From Myxococcales bacterium (GTDB lineage Bacteria > Myxococcota > Myxococcia > Myxococcales > Myxococcaceae): a DNA stretch of 64,000 bases. The notes below the pieces were generated by a model. The model ran no database searches, was not told the origin of the DNA, and saw only the letters and a list, made by a program, of their open reading frames with translations. Position 1 is the stretch's first letter. Each line of letters opens with the position of its first letter. The stretch spans positions 186,001-250,000 of the forward strand of contig JACPVI010000006.1 in assembly GCA_016191815.1 (NCBI GenBank). Reading direction: 5' to 3'. Below are positions 1 to 8,764 of this stretch, piece after piece. Both the position numbers and the translations under genes were made by a program.

Positions 1-2
1 TC

Positions 3-251
3 GCCCTCGCCGTGCCCTCGGTCGCCCTGGCCTGCGAGGCACACCGCGGGAAGAACGCGGCGAAGGAGAACGCGGAGAAGGTCCAGTACGCCCAGGCCGG
101 CTCCGCCGCGCCCGCGGACGCCAAGCCGGAGGAGAAGGCGGCGGCCCAGGTGGCGCCAACCGGGACCAACGCTCCCGCCCCGGCGGCGAAGAAGGCCAAG
201 CCGAAGGCGAAGGCGCTCTCCACTCCCAAGGCGGCAGAGGCCGCGAAGTAG
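3..251 (+). CDS. C-terminal part of a small secreted Ala/Lys/Pro-rich protein (5' end outside window)
   Basis: The reading frame is already open at the window edge, so the true start lies upstream. The first visible residues (ALAVPSVALA followed by Cys) look like the end of a signal peptide, with cleavage just before or at the Cys. About 70 residues follow that are low in complexity and dominated by Ala, Lys, Pro and Glu. This is typical of a disordered periplasmic tail, not of a folded enzyme. It ends about 60 bases before the PilZ gene. The function is not recognised. Only the reading frame and its composition support the call. Confidence 0.5.
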   Translation, partial: ALAVPSVALACEAHRGKNAAKENAEKVQYAQAGSAAPADAKPEEKAAAQVAPTGTNAPAPAAKKAKPKAKALSTPKAAEAAK

Positions 252-313
252 GCCTCGGAGCCAGCGCCGTTTTCAAAGACGGAGAGCGGCGCTTGGGTAT
301 AGTCGCCGTCGCC

Positions 314-718
314 ATGGCGGAAAGACGCAGCGAAGAACGTCGGCTCGCGGAGCGGGCGCCGGAGGCCAGAGGGCGGCGCGATCGGCGAGGCAACGAGCGA
401 AGGGAGTCTCCCCGGGTGCCGATGCACTTCTTGGTGCGCGACATCGCCGAGGGAGGCTCCTACGTCGAACGCGACGGAGATCTGGCTCTGGGCGGCATCT
501 ACTTCAAGGGCAAGTACCCCTCGGTCGGCAAGGAGGTGGAGGTGCGCTTCCGCCTTCCAGGCGTCCCCAAGGAGGTGCGGGCCAAGGGGGAGATCATCCG
601 GGTGGCCGACCAGGGCGGAAAGGGCATCGACTTCCACGTCCGCTTCGTGGAACTGGACGTGGAGAGCGAGCTGGCCATCGCCAAGCACCTCGACGACCAG
701 CTTCTTACGGAGCGCTGA
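314..718 (+). CDS. PilZ-domain protein (putative c-di-GMP receptor)
   Basis: A 134-residue protein made of a highly charged Arg/Glu-rich N-terminus (residues 1-35) and one PilZ-like beta-barrel. The signature Arg pair lies in RRESPR, and the second half of the motif reads DLALGG instead of the usual D/N-x-S-x-x-G, so the Ser is replaced by Ala. PilZ proteins bind cyclic di-GMP and act on motility, polysaccharide or regulatory targets in the cytoplasm. ATG at 314 is preferred over a TTG seven codons upstream because the extension is short and hydrophobic with no clear ribosome site. Single-domain PilZ proteins with a charged N-terminus are common in Myxococcota. Whether this one still binds c-di-GMP is uncertain because of the altered motif. 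Confidence 0.8.
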   Translation: MAERRSEERRLAERAPEARGRRDRRGNERRESPRVPMHFLVRDIAEGGSYVERDGDLALGGIYFKGKYPSVGKEVEVRFRLPGVPKEVRAKGEIIRVADQGGKGIDFHVRFVELDVESELAIAKHLDDQLLTER

Positions 719-766
719 AGGGCAAACTGGCGCCACGGCCCGCTCGTGCGACACTTTCGCGGCGCG

Positions 767-1168
767 ATGCCCGGCGTTCCCTGGGAGAAGCTGTTCGAGG
801 CCGCCCAAGCGGCCCGGGCTTTGGCCTACGCACCCTATTCCGAGTTCCGGGTGGGAGCGGCGGTGCTCTCCGAGGGCGGCGGCGTCTTCGCCGGGTGCAA
901 CGTGGAGAACGCCTCCTATGGGCTCTCCGTCTGCGCCGAGCGGAACGCGATCGCCCGGATGGTCGCCGAGGGGCGGCGCCGCCTGCTGGCGGTGGCGATC
1001 GTGGTCGACACCGAAAGGCCCACCCCTCCCTGCGGGATGTGCCGGCAGGTGATGGCCGAGCTGGGCGCCCCGGCGTTGCCGGTGCGGAGCCGGACCCTGG
1101 CTGGACGCGAAGCGCGATGGAAGCTGGCGAAGCTCTTGCCGCATGCGTTCACGAAGAGGTCCATGTAG
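767..1168 (+). CDS. cdd: Cytidine deaminase
   Basis: A 133-residue enzyme of the short, tetrameric cytidine deaminase type. It hydrolyses cytidine and deoxycytidine to uridine and deoxyuridine in pyrimidine salvage. The zinc site is intact: Cys56-Ala-Glu58 in CAERNA, with Cys89 and Cys92 in PCGMC, and Glu58 as the proton shuttle. The substrate-binding segment FAGCNVENASYGL precedes it. GTG at 746 would add seven residues, but ATG at 767 gives the family's usual N-terminus. The gene stands alone on the plus strand and converges with the FadL-type gene 30 bases downstream. Confidence 0.93.
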   Translation: MPGVPWEKLFEAAQAARALAYAPYSEFRVGAAVLSEGGGVFAGCNVENASYGLSVCAERNAIARMVAEGRRRLLAVAIVVDTERPTPPCGMCRQVMAELGAPALPVRSRTLAGREARWKLAKLLPHAFTKRSM

Positions 1169-1169
1169 G

Positions 1170-1190
1170 GTCGACCCTCGACTCTCGACC
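1170..1190. repeat. Three tandem CTCGACC-type heptamers in a convergent gap
   Basis: The 30-base gap between the cytidine deaminase stop and the FadL-type stop holds GTCGACC, CTCGACT and CTCGACC back to back. The outer bases also form a weak 6-bp inverted repeat (GGTCGA/TCGACC), so this could serve as a poor bidirectional terminator. The same heptamer is repeated at 25236-25263, which argues for a dispersed repeat. Confidence 0.5.
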
Positions 1191-1198
1191 GAGCCAAG

Positions 1199-2389
1199 TC
1201 ACTGGCGAACGGCCACCGAGAGCCCGAGCAGGTGCGCCGTCCCCCGGTAGCGAGCAGGGAAGGCGTCTCCTGTCGTCTCACGCGGCAACACCAGCACCAA
1301 CAGGTAGCCTAGATCGCCGCTCAGGTTTCCCATCCGGTAGCCCGCCCCAGCCGAGAAGAGCAGCCGGTTGCCGTCCGGTAGGGACGGCGAAACCGTGTCG
1401 GAGGGAGAGGGGCTGGGATCGTAGCCGGCTCCCGCCCGGAGGGAGAGCCCTTCCAGCGCCAGCTCCGCCCCTAACCTCACCGTGACCGTGTCGCGCCAGT
1501 CGCGCCTCAAGTCCTGGTCCAGCTCCTCGCTCTCCTGGAAGTCGATGTGCAGCGCATCGAGAGACGACCACGCGGTGTAAGCGGCGTCGGCGACGAGCCT
1601 CAGGCGAGCGGTTGCAAGAAAGGACGCTCCCAGCGTGAGCTGATGCGGGAGCGTGAGATGCGTCAGGACGTCCTGGTCGCGCAGCTTCGATTGGAACTCG
1701 GTCGGCGCGGTGAAGTCCGCCCGCCCCCGAAATACCAGCGGCGTGGCGCTGCGGTACGCAAGCCCAAGCCCCAGGCGCTCCTCCAAGAGCCGAGCAGAGA
1801 CTCCTGCGTTGAATCCGACCCCGTAGGTGCCTCCACCCATCCGAAGGCTGCCCTCGCTGTCCACGAAGTTCAGCTTCTGCGATAGCTCCACCGTCGCCCT
1901 CACCAGACTGACACCCCCGCCGAAGGAGAGCTGATCGCTCATCCGGTAGGCGGAGCACGGGTTCACCGTGAAGGTCGTGATGTTCGCCGCACTCGATTCG
2001 AACCGGCCGTCGAAGTCCTCCGGCCATCTGAGGCCCAACCCGAAGTTCGAGAACGCCCCGATGCCCACGTACACCTGCTTCGCGACCGGCGCCGCCGCGA
2101 AGAGCGAGGGCAGCGCGAACAGACTTGGCTCCACCCGCGACGGCTTTCCATCCACCGCCTTTTGCGGCTCGTACTCGAAGCTCGGGACGATCAGCGTCGC
2201 CGACAGCTCGGCGGAGAGCCCGTCCTCGAAGCCCAGACTGCCGGGGTTGTAGTAGACCGCCGCCGCCCCCTCGATCGAGGCGGCCCCCGCCCCGCCCATT
2301 CCCAGCGAACGCGCCGACTGCTCCGGCACCGCGAACCCCGCCGCCACCGCCAAGGGAGACCACAACAGCGCTGCCGCCGCCGCCCTCAT
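1199..2389 (-). CDS. FadL/OmpP1-type outer-membrane hydrophobic-substrate channel
   Basis: A 396-residue outer-membrane beta-barrel related to the FadL/TodX long-chain fatty acid and hydrocarbon channels. After a signal peptide (ending near LAVAAGFAVPEQSA) comes the conserved N-terminal hatch region, with GMGGAGAA and YYNPGSLG, the latter matching the family's Asn-Pro signature. The rest alternates short amphipathic strands. The start at 2389 overlaps the stop of the upstream lipase-like gene by four bases (ATGA), so the two are translationally coupled. FadL next to a surface lipase matches the VolA/FadL arrangement of Vibrio, where a lysophospholipase releases fatty acids that FadL imports. 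The substrate here is inferred, not shown. Confidence 0.82.
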   Translation of the reverse strand: MRAAAAALLWSPLAVAAGFAVPEQSARSLGMGGAGAASIEGAAAVYYNPGSLGFEDGLSAELSATLIVPSFEYEPQKAVDGKPSRVEPSLFALPSLFAAAPVAKQVYVGIGAFSNFGLGLRWPEDFDGRFESSAANITTFTVNPCSAYRMSDQLSFGGGVSLVRATVELSQKLNFVDSEGSLRMGGGTYGVGFNAGVSARLLEERLGLGLAYRSATPLVFRGRADFTAPTEFQSKLRDQDVLTHLTLPHQLTLGASFLATARLRLVADAAYTAWSSLDALHIDFQESEELDQDLRRDWRDTVTVRLGAELALEGLSLRAGAGYDPSPSPSDTVSPSLPDGNRLLFSAGAGYRMGNLSGDLGYLLVLVLPRETTGDAFPARYRGTAHLLGLSVAVRQ

Positions 2390-5172
2390 GGGTTGCTCCT
2401 CGCGTCGTCGATCCACTGGATCGCCTCCGCCTGGGCCGCGAGCGCCAGTCCGGGAGAGGTGAACAGGTCGAGCAGGAAGGCGTGGCTCCCCCCCGTGTAC
2501 ATCTTGTCGCGAAAGTTGCCCGGGGCCGGCGCCGCATCGACGCTCCGCACCAGCAGCCGGGTGGTCGGGTTCGGCACCACCTGGTCGCCCTCGATCCACT
2601 GCACGAAGATCTTCTTCCTCGGCCCCGCCGCGCCCGCCAGCTCGTCCCGGAGCGGCTCCGCGATCAGGTGGCGGCCGAAAGACTGCGGGTCCGCCGGATC
2701 CAACACCCAGCGCGCGATGTCCAGGAACTGCTCGTAGGCCTGGCTTCCCACCGGTTTGCCGCGCGCCGCCAGGTAGGCATCCATCGCCTGCTTGCCCGAG
2801 CTGAAAGCCGGGGCGGTGAGCATGATGTCCGTCATCGAGGCGCCCGGCACGTTCAGCGTCGAAGCCGGTATCTCCGGCACCGCCGCAGCGATCAGCGTGC
2901 CGATGATTCCCCCGAGGGACTGGCCCAGGTAGCCCGGCCCGGAAGGCTCGAGCTTCTCCACCACCGAGGTGGCCGGATCATCCACGTCGATCGCGGCGAG
3001 ACCGGAGACCTTGTCCTCCAGCACCCGGATGAGCTGGCCGTAGTCGATCACCTGCTGGCGGAAGTGATCGCGGCTCGCGAACACGTTCGTGGACGAGGAG
3101 AACTGGCTCCCGGAGATGTCCGGCGTCTCCAGCGGATCAGGCCGCGGGCCGAGCGGCGTCCCGATGGTGCGGATCCGATAGCCGTCGTTCGGATCCGCCA
3201 GTGTGTCCGGGCAGCGGTGGCCGGTGCAGCTCGTGCCGGCCCGACAGTCGGCGCTCGACTGGCAATAGGAGCGCAGGCCGTGGAAGGGAGCGTCGATCGC
3301 CAGCGTCGCGTAGCCTGCCCTGGCGGCGGTGTTCGCGATCGCCACCGAGTCGCGCCGGGATTGGCCGAGCCCGTGGTGGAAGAACACCAGCGGGGTGCGC
3401 CCGTCCGGGTACCTCGCCGTCTTCGGCACGAAGAGGATGAACCTCCTTGCCTCGGGCCTCGGTGAGGCCAGCGCCGAGGAAGTGAAGGCGCCATCGGTGG
3501 GCACCGAGAGGCCGGAGGCGAGGTTCACTTCGCTCCCCAAAGGATCCAGCGCGTTGCCGGAGGTGAATTCGCCCTCCTTCGCCCAGCGGATTTCGGAGTG
3601 CACGTCGCGCCCGATGAGCGCCGACGTCTGCGCGAGCAGCGAGAGGTCCACCGCCACCAGGCTCGCCGGCCCGCCGGAGAGCCCGCTCGGAAGCCCCCAG
3701 GCCTGCGGCTTGGCCCGAAGCTGGCTCAGCTCGGTGGTGGTCTGGGTGGTGAACGTCCAGGCCAGCAGCACTTCCTCGCGCGGGATGGAGAGGCGGTCGG
3801 CCGCAGCCAGCGCGGGCTGGAGCTTTTGCCTTAGCGGCTCCAGCAGCACCGCAAAGAGATCGTCCAATGAGTCCAGGGTGCTTTTTCCGCCCGAGGCCAA
3901 TGGCGCCGACAAGCGCGAGAGGGCGAAGAGCGGGCTCGCGTTCACCGGCTTGCCGGCCAGGGTTTGCGCTCCCTTGAGCCAGAGCACGGCGTAGCGGGTG
4001 TGCGAGCGCAGCGGCAGTGCCGGCTTGAGCGCCACCTGGTCCGGCTCGCTCCCCGGGGCCTTGGCCCCCTCGCCGCAGGAGCGGCAGCTGACCTCAACGG
4101 GCACCAGCTCGGAGGGGTTGTCCAGGTTCACCAGCCTGAACTGCGAGGCGTCCAGTGAGCGCCCATCGAGGCGCACGTCCGCGGCGCCTTTGGCCTCGCT
4201 CCCCTCGGTGAGCAGCGAGGCGCTGGTGGAGAACCCATCGAGGGCGTTCAGCGCGGCCTTGAGCTGCTGCGCGGAGAGATCGTCCGCCGGGTCCGGGGGC
4301 AGGTTGACGCGCCCATCCTTCATCAGGAGGTCGTTGGGGAAGGGGACCACCTTGCTCGCCGGGTCGAAGGTGGCGAGGCCCATCCGGTGGGTGCTGAAGA
4401 CCCACCCGGCGGCGACCTGCTCCCGGGGCACGCCCTGCTTCTCCAAGAGGTCCAGCGCCGGCTTGAGCGCCCTCCGCGCCCTCTCCAGCAACACCGCCTT
4501 GGCCCGCTCGTCCTCCGCGCTCTCTCCGGAGATGAGGGAGGTGGTGGGCCGGCAGTCGGCGGCCGCCAGGTCGCTGCAGGTGGCGAGCGGCTTCTTCGCC
4601 CGGAGCAGGGAGAAGGTCGGCGCTCCCACCACCTCCTCGCCGCCGGCACCCTTAAGGCCCCCGGCGCCGGCGAGCAACGCCACTGCATAGGAGCGCTCGC
4701 GCCCAAAGCGCGCCGTCACCTTCAGTCGCCGCTTCGACTCCTCGTAGGACGCGGTGGAGGAGAGCTCGATCGGCGCGGAGGGGTCGGTCACGTCGAGCAC
4801 CCGCGCCGCCGCCTGGACCGTGGCGGGGTCCAGCGGACCGGAGAAGGTGCAGCTCGCGGTGGCCGAGCTCGGGAATCCATCCAGCGTGCGGAGGTAGCGG
4901 TTGAATTGCACCTCGGCCTCGGGGACGCCCTCGGCGTCCGCGACGTCGACCAAGCCCGTCCGGTAGAGCGCGAGGTCGTTGGGCCGCGGCACCACCGGCA
5001 CCGCGGCCGACGGGTCGTACTCGGCCACTACCACCGAGGGAGGCGCATCCCTGGGGATGTCCGGAGTGCAGCCGAGGAGCAGGGCGAGGCAGAAGGCCCC
5101 CGCCGCGTCCCAGGGACGCCATGGCCTTCGAGGGCCCAGGACGATTGAGTCCTGGCAAGCGGATGAGCGCAT
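2386..5172 (-). CDS. VolA-like lipase/lysophospholipase lipoprotein
   Basis: A 928-residue lipoprotein; the signal peptide ends in LALLLGC with the lipidated Cys at residue 35. An N-terminal region of about 450 residues resembles the accessory domain of bacterial virulence-factor lipases and contains two similar segments, each starting with a P-N-D-L motif. The C-terminal part is an alpha/beta hydrolase: oxyanion region HHGLGQS, nucleophile elbow GQSLG (Ser near residue 746), candidate acid Asp in EGDQVV (near 862) and His in GGSHAF (near 896). It is the first gene of a pair with the FadL-type channel, as in the VolA/FadL system. The likely role is hydrolysis of extracellular lipids at the cell surface to feed fatty acids to FadL. 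A small Cys-rich insert (residues about 655-675) is unusual. The start at 5172 leaves a rather long pre-lipobox leader. Confidence 0.72.
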   Translation of the reverse strand: MRSSACQDSIVLGPRRPWRPWDAAGAFCLALLLGCTPDIPRDAPPSVVVAEYDPSAAVPVVPRPNDLALYRTGLVDVADAEGVPEAEVQFNRYLRTLDGFPSSATASCTFSGPLDPATVQAAARVLDVTDPSAPIELSSTASYEESKRRLKVTARFGRERSYAVALLAGAGGLKGAGGEEVVGAPTFSLLRAKKPLATCSDLAAADCRPTTSLISGESAEDERAKAVLLERARRALKPALDLLEKQGVPREQVAAGWVFSTHRMGLATFDPASKVVPFPNDLLMKDGRVNLPPDPADDLSAQQLKAALNALDGFSTSASLLTEGSEAKGAADVRLDGRSLDASQFRLVNLDNPSELVPVEVSCRSCGEGAKAPGSEPDQVALKPALPLRSHTRYAVLWLKGAQTLAGKPVNASPLFALSRLSAPLASGGKSTLDSLDDLFAVLLEPLRQKLQPALAAADRLSIPREEVLLAWTFTTQTTTELSQLRAKPQAWGLPSGLSGGPASLVAVDLSLLAQTSALIGRDVHSEIRWAKEGEFTSGNALDPLGSEVNLASGLSVPTDGAFTSSALASPRPEARRFILFVPKTARYPDGRTPLVFFHHGLGQSRRDSVAIANTAARAGYATLAIDAPFHGLRSYCQSSADCRAGTSCTGHRCPDTLADPNDGYRIRTIGTPLGPRPDPLETPDISGSQFSSSTNVFASRDHFRQQVIDYGQLIRVLEDKVSGLAAIDVDDPATSVVEKLEPSGPGYLGQSLGGIIGTLIAAAVPEIPASTLNVPGASMTDIMLTAPAFSSGKQAMDAYLAARGKPVGSQAYEQFLDIARWVLDPADPQSFGRHLIAEPLRDELAGAAGPRKKIFVQWIEGDQVVPNPTTRLLVRSVDAAPAPGNFRDKMYTGGSHAFLLDLFTSPGLALAAQAEAIQWIDDARSNP

Positions 5173-5275
5173 GGCGCGCGGGATAACAGAGCGGGGCGGC
5201 GCCGGAAAGGGGGCCGGCTCACTTCCGGCAAGAAGGGTACGACTTGAGGCGAAGCCGTGTTAGATCCGCCCGGCC

Positions 5276-6601
5276 TTGGAGCTCGTCATCACCAACGGCA
5301 CGGTCGTGACCATGAACCCCGGCCGCGAGGTGCTCCCGAGCGCCGACGTGGTCATCGAGGACGGCCGCATCGTCAAGGTCACTCCCGGCCCGCTCAGGAA
5401 GAAGGGCTTCCGCCGGACCCTCGACGCCTCGGGAAGGGTGGTGTTGCCCGGGCTGGTGCACGGCCACCTGCACGCTTGCCAGACGCTGTTTCGAAACCGC
5501 GCCGACGGGCTCGAGCTGTTGGACTGGCTCCGGGAGCGGATCTGGCCGCTCGAGGCCGCCCACGACGCCGAGTCGATGCGGGCCTCGGCGGACCTCACCT
5601 TCGGAGAGCTGATCAAGTCGGGGGCCACCGCGGCGCTCGACATGGGGACGGTGCGCCACTACGACGCGGTCTTCGAGTCGGCGCGGGACTGCGGGTTCCG
5701 GCTCACCGGCGGCAAGGCGATGATGGACGCCGGCCAGGGCGTGCCGGCCCGCCTCCGGGAGACCACCGGCGATTCGATCGCCGAGAGCCTCCGCCTGCTC
5801 GACCGCTGGCACGGCACCGAGGGCGGCCGGCTGCGCTACGCCTTCGCTCCGAGGTTTGCGCTCTGCTGCTCCGAGGAGCTCTTGCGCGCGGTCGCCAGGG
5901 AGGCGCGCGAGCGGTCGGCCAGGGTGCACACGCATGCGAGCGAGAACTCCTCCGAGTGCGATCTGGTGCGGCAGAAGACGGGCAAGGACAACGTCGCCTA
6001 CCTCCACTCGGTCGGCGTCACCGGGCCCCACGTCACCCTGGCGCACTGCGTGTGGCTCACCTCCGAGGAGCAGCGAATCCTCCGGGAGAGCCGGACGGTG
6101 GTCTGCCACTGCCCCAGCTCGAACCTCAAGCTCGCCTCCGGCGTGGCGAAGGTTCCGGAGCTGCTCGCCGACGGAGTGCCGGTGAGCCTGGGAGCCGACG
6201 GAGCGCCCTGCAACAACAACCTGGACATGCTGCTCGAGATGCGGCTGGCGGCCCTCATCCACAAGCCGCGGGCCGGCGCCGCCGCGATGGAGCCGATGCA
6301 GGTCCTCGAGATGGCCACCCTGGGAGGGGCGCGGGCGCTCGGGCTGGAGGAGGAGATCGGCTCCATCGAGCCGGGCAAGCGCGCCGATCTGATGGTGATG
6401 GACATGGGCTCTTTGCACGCGCTCCCCTCCGCCGCCGACGTGGCCGGGCAGGTGGTGTATGCGGGCAAGTCTTCGGACGTGCGCCACGTGCTCATCGACG
6501 GCCGGCTGGTGATGCGCGACCGGCGCCTGCTCACCCTGGACGAGGACGAGGTCGCCCTCGCCGCGTCCCGCCACGTCGAGCGGATCGCCTCCCGGGCTTG
6601 A
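5276..6601 (+). CDS. Amidohydrolase of the TRZ/ATZ (chlorohydrolase/deaminase) type
   Basis: A 441-residue metal-dependent hydrolase of the amidohydrolase superfamily. The metal ligands are visible: His64 and His66 in HGHLH, His220 in HTHASE with Glu223, His257 in AHC, and Asp308 in GADGAPCNN. This motif set is shared by S-adenosylhomocysteine/5'-methylthioadenosine deaminases, guanine deaminases and triazine hydrolases. The C-terminal GSIEPGKRADLMV is the usual return to the small beta-sandwich. Substrate cannot be told from sequence; purine-nucleoside deamination is the most common role. The start is a TTG at 5276, since the first ATG (5311) would remove the first beta-strand. It is divergent from the lipase operon, sharing a roughly 100-base promoter region. 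Confidence 0.83.
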   Translation: MELVITNGTVVTMNPGREVLPSADVVIEDGRIVKVTPGPLRKKGFRRTLDASGRVVLPGLVHGHLHACQTLFRNRADGLELLDWLRERIWPLEAAHDAESMRASADLTFGELIKSGATAALDMGTVRHYDAVFESARDCGFRLTGGKAMMDAGQGVPARLRETTGDSIAESLRLLDRWHGTEGGRLRYAFAPRFALCCSEELLRAVAREARERSARVHTHASENSSECDLVRQKTGKDNVAYLHSVGVTGPHVTLAHCVWLTSEEQRILRESRTVVCHCPSSNLKLASGVAKVPELLADGVPVSLGADGAPCNNNLDMLLEMRLAALIHKPRAGAAAMEPMQVLEMATLGGARALGLEEEIGSIEPGKRADLMVMDMGSLHALPSAADVAGQVVYAGKSSDVRHVLIDGRLVMRDRRLLTLDEDEVALAASRHVERIASRA

Positions 6602-6727
6602 CCGCCCGAAGCGCCGGCACCCCTGCCCGTCCCCGCGCGCGAACGCGCTCCCGGTCCGGACCCCGGCGGTTCTTCGTGCGAAGCCACGGCGCGACTCGAC
6701 TTGTCGCCCGCCTGGATTTGCGAGAGG

Positions 6728-8695
6728 GTGCCGGCTCTGCCCCTTGCGCCCGTGCTCTCGCCGCCGTTCACCTCGCCCTTTTGCGCCGTCGCCCTCGCCT
6801 CGGCGCTGACCTCCCTTGCCGGCTGCCGCTGCGTCCCGCCCGCAGCGGAGGAGCCTCCTCAGCCTGGGCCCGCCCTCCCGGCCAAAGACGCGGGGACTGC
6901 GCCCAGGCCCCCGCTCGTCCCCGCCCCGGACGCCGGGAGCCCGTTCTCCGACCGATGGGCCGCGGAGGAGTGCCCCGCCGAGATCTACTCGCCCTCCGAC
7001 TCTGGGGTGCGCTTTGGCATCTGCATCGCGCTCCGGAGCCTCTTGGGGAAAGCTTCCCTGAACGGCGCGCCGGTGGCAGGTCCGATCAACCTCCAGTTCG
7101 TCGCCGGCAGCTACGAGAGCGAGATCGACTTCCAGCCCGACGGAGTGGGCGCGTACGAGGTGCGGGTGATGCGGGCGCGCTACGACTCGCTCCGCTACCA
7201 CCCCGAGGGAATCTTCCCCACCCACGCCGGCCACGAGGACTTCGGGCTGGCGGACATGACCCGGAACCAGCAGCGAGACCTCGCCCTCAAGAGCCACTCC
7301 CTCCGGGGGGCGATCTCCTTTGGCGGCATCCCCTGGCTTCCGGTGCAGAACCAGCCGGACGTGCAGCTCACCGCCTCGGGGAAGCCCATCGCGCAGTGGG
7401 TGGGCGCCACCAACCAGGGCGGCGCCTACGAGGTGGGGCTGCTCGAGGGGGCGTTCAGCCTCGAGCTGACCGTCCCTCGGGATGCCCTGGGGGACACCGA
7501 GCTGTACGGCTGGCCGGTCAGCCCGGGGCTGCTCTTCAGCTCGGACCAGGCCATCGACGTGCACATCCCATCGAGCGAGCTGGAGGCCGAGCTGACCGTC
7601 GACGGCCAGCCGTTCCCCGACCGGCGCGCCGGCCACGACTACGAGCTGGACTACGTCGCCTTCAGCTCCCAGCGGGCGCTGGCTCGCAGCTTCCACGAGG
7701 GAGGGACGCCCCAGCTCCACTCCATCGTGCCCAAGGAGCAGTACGCCTTGGTGCTCAACTCGCAGGGCCCGCCAGACCGTTCCTTTCCCTCGTCCATCTT
7801 CGGGCTCCCCCTCGCCCCCTCGGTGGACCTCACCAAGAGCGCGGCGGCGAGCTTCGGGCTGAGGACGTACGCGATCGAAGGAGGCATCACCGTGGACGGG
7901 GTGCCGGTGCGCCCGGTGCCGACCTACGCGTTCTTCCTGTTCGCCTACGGAGTGCCCGGCCCGTTCGAGCCTGGCTTCGTCAGCTACTATGACGTCCCGC
8001 TCACCGCGCCGTCGTTCACCCTGCGGGCGTTCCCGGCCAGCTATTACGTGGCGCTGTGGATCGACGACCACCTCCGGACCGACCTGGTGGAGGGCTGGTA
8101 CCTGGTGGAGCGCCGGCTCGCGGTGACCCAGGACACCAAGATGCCGATCGAGATCGCCACCTCCTCCCTCCAGGGGAAGCTCCTGGTCGACGGGTCGCCG
8201 CCACCTTCGGGGAAGCTGGCCGGCACGCTCATCTTCCAGGGCCCGGGGGGATTCTACCGGCGCCGGCTGATCACCGCCGGGGAGGGCTCGTTCTTCCTCC
8301 GGGTGCCGAAGGGCAACTACGACATCTCCTTCCAGGTCGACCCGGAGACCTACCCGGGGTACGCCGAGGGCTGGCAGCGGCTGATCACCCGGCTCGAGCT
8401 CAAGGAGGCGCAGGTGGCCGAGCTGCATTACCAGACGGTCAAGGTGACCGGGCCGCTCCGGGTGGGCGGCGAGGTGGTGCCCGACTCGAGGGTGGGGCAG
8501 CGGGAGGTGGGCCTTGATCTCCGCCGGACCGTGGACGAGGAGGTGTTCACCTGGAGCTTCCAGGGCGGCAGCGCGGATTACCTGATGCGCATCCCCAAGG
8601 GCGAGTACCTGCTCACCTTCGTCATCGAGCCCTTGGCGCTCCCGGGGGTCGCCTTTGGCCGCGCCCCGATGGGAGCCAGGCTCGTCGCGCGCTGA
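6728..8695 (+). CDS. Surface lipoprotein with about six tandem beta-sandwich-like repeats
   Basis: About 655 residues. The N-terminal hydrophobic segment ends in SLAGC, a good lipobox, followed by a Pro/Ala-rich linker. The rest is a series of roughly 90-100 residue units, each opening with a strand of the form V-D/N-G-x-P (for example LTVDGQPF, ITVDGVPV, LLVDGSPP) and closing with a pattern like LRVPKGNYDISF or MRIPKGEYLLTF. Six units can be counted, the first two more divergent. The layout recalls transthyretin-like or carboxypeptidase-regulatory-like folds that occur in bacterial surface proteins. No catalytic motif was seen. The start is uncertain: GTG at 6728 or TTG at 6701. Function unknown; a structural or binding role on the outer membrane is inferred. 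Confidence 0.7.
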   Translation: MPALPLAPVLSPPFTSPFCAVALASALTSLAGCRCVPPAAEEPPQPGPALPAKDAGTAPRPPLVPAPDAGSPFSDRWAAEECPAEIYSPSDSGVRFGICIALRSLLGKASLNGAPVAGPINLQFVAGSYESEIDFQPDGVGAYEVRVMRARYDSLRYHPEGIFPTHAGHEDFGLADMTRNQQRDLALKSHSLRGAISFGGIPWLPVQNQPDVQLTASGKPIAQWVGATNQGGAYEVGLLEGAFSLELTVPRDALGDTELYGWPVSPGLLFSSDQAIDVHIPSSELEAELTVDGQPFPDRRAGHDYELDYVAFSSQRALARSFHEGGTPQLHSIVPKEQYALVLNSQGPPDRSFPSSIFGLPLAPSVDLTKSAAASFGLRTYAIEGGITVDGVPVRPVPTYAFFLFAYGVPGPFEPGFVSYYDVPLTAPSFTLRAFPASYYVALWIDDHLRTDLVEGWYLVERRLAVTQDTKMPIEIATSSLQGKLLVDGSPPPSGKLAGTLIFQGPGGFYRRRLITAGEGSFFLRVPKGNYDISFQVDPETYPGYAEGWQRLITRLELKEAQVAELHYQTVKVTGPLRVGGEVVPDSRVGQREVGLDLRRTVDEEVFTWSFQGGSADYLMRIPKGEYLLTFVIEPLALPGVAFGRAPMGARLVAR

Positions 8696-8702
8696 CGACG
8701 GT

Positions 8703-8720
8703 CGCCGGCTATCCCCGGCG
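8703..8720. terminator. GC-rich hairpin after the repeat lipoprotein gene
   Basis: CGCCGG and CCGGCG form a 6-bp stem with a six-base loop, starting eight bases after the stop codon of the repeat lipoprotein. No T-run follows, so it is at best a weak intrinsic or Rho-assisted terminator. Confidence 0.3.
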
Positions 8721-8764
8721 GGGCGCGATCGGCTAGGGTGTGCGCCCTAACGCGGAGGGAGCCC

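Noticed and set aside
5219-8428. A 1,069-residue minus-strand frame across the amidohydrolase and repeat lipoprotein genes.
   Set aside because: Composition is Arg/Gly/Pro-dominated with no motif; the plus-strand genes have intact catalytic and lipobox motifs.
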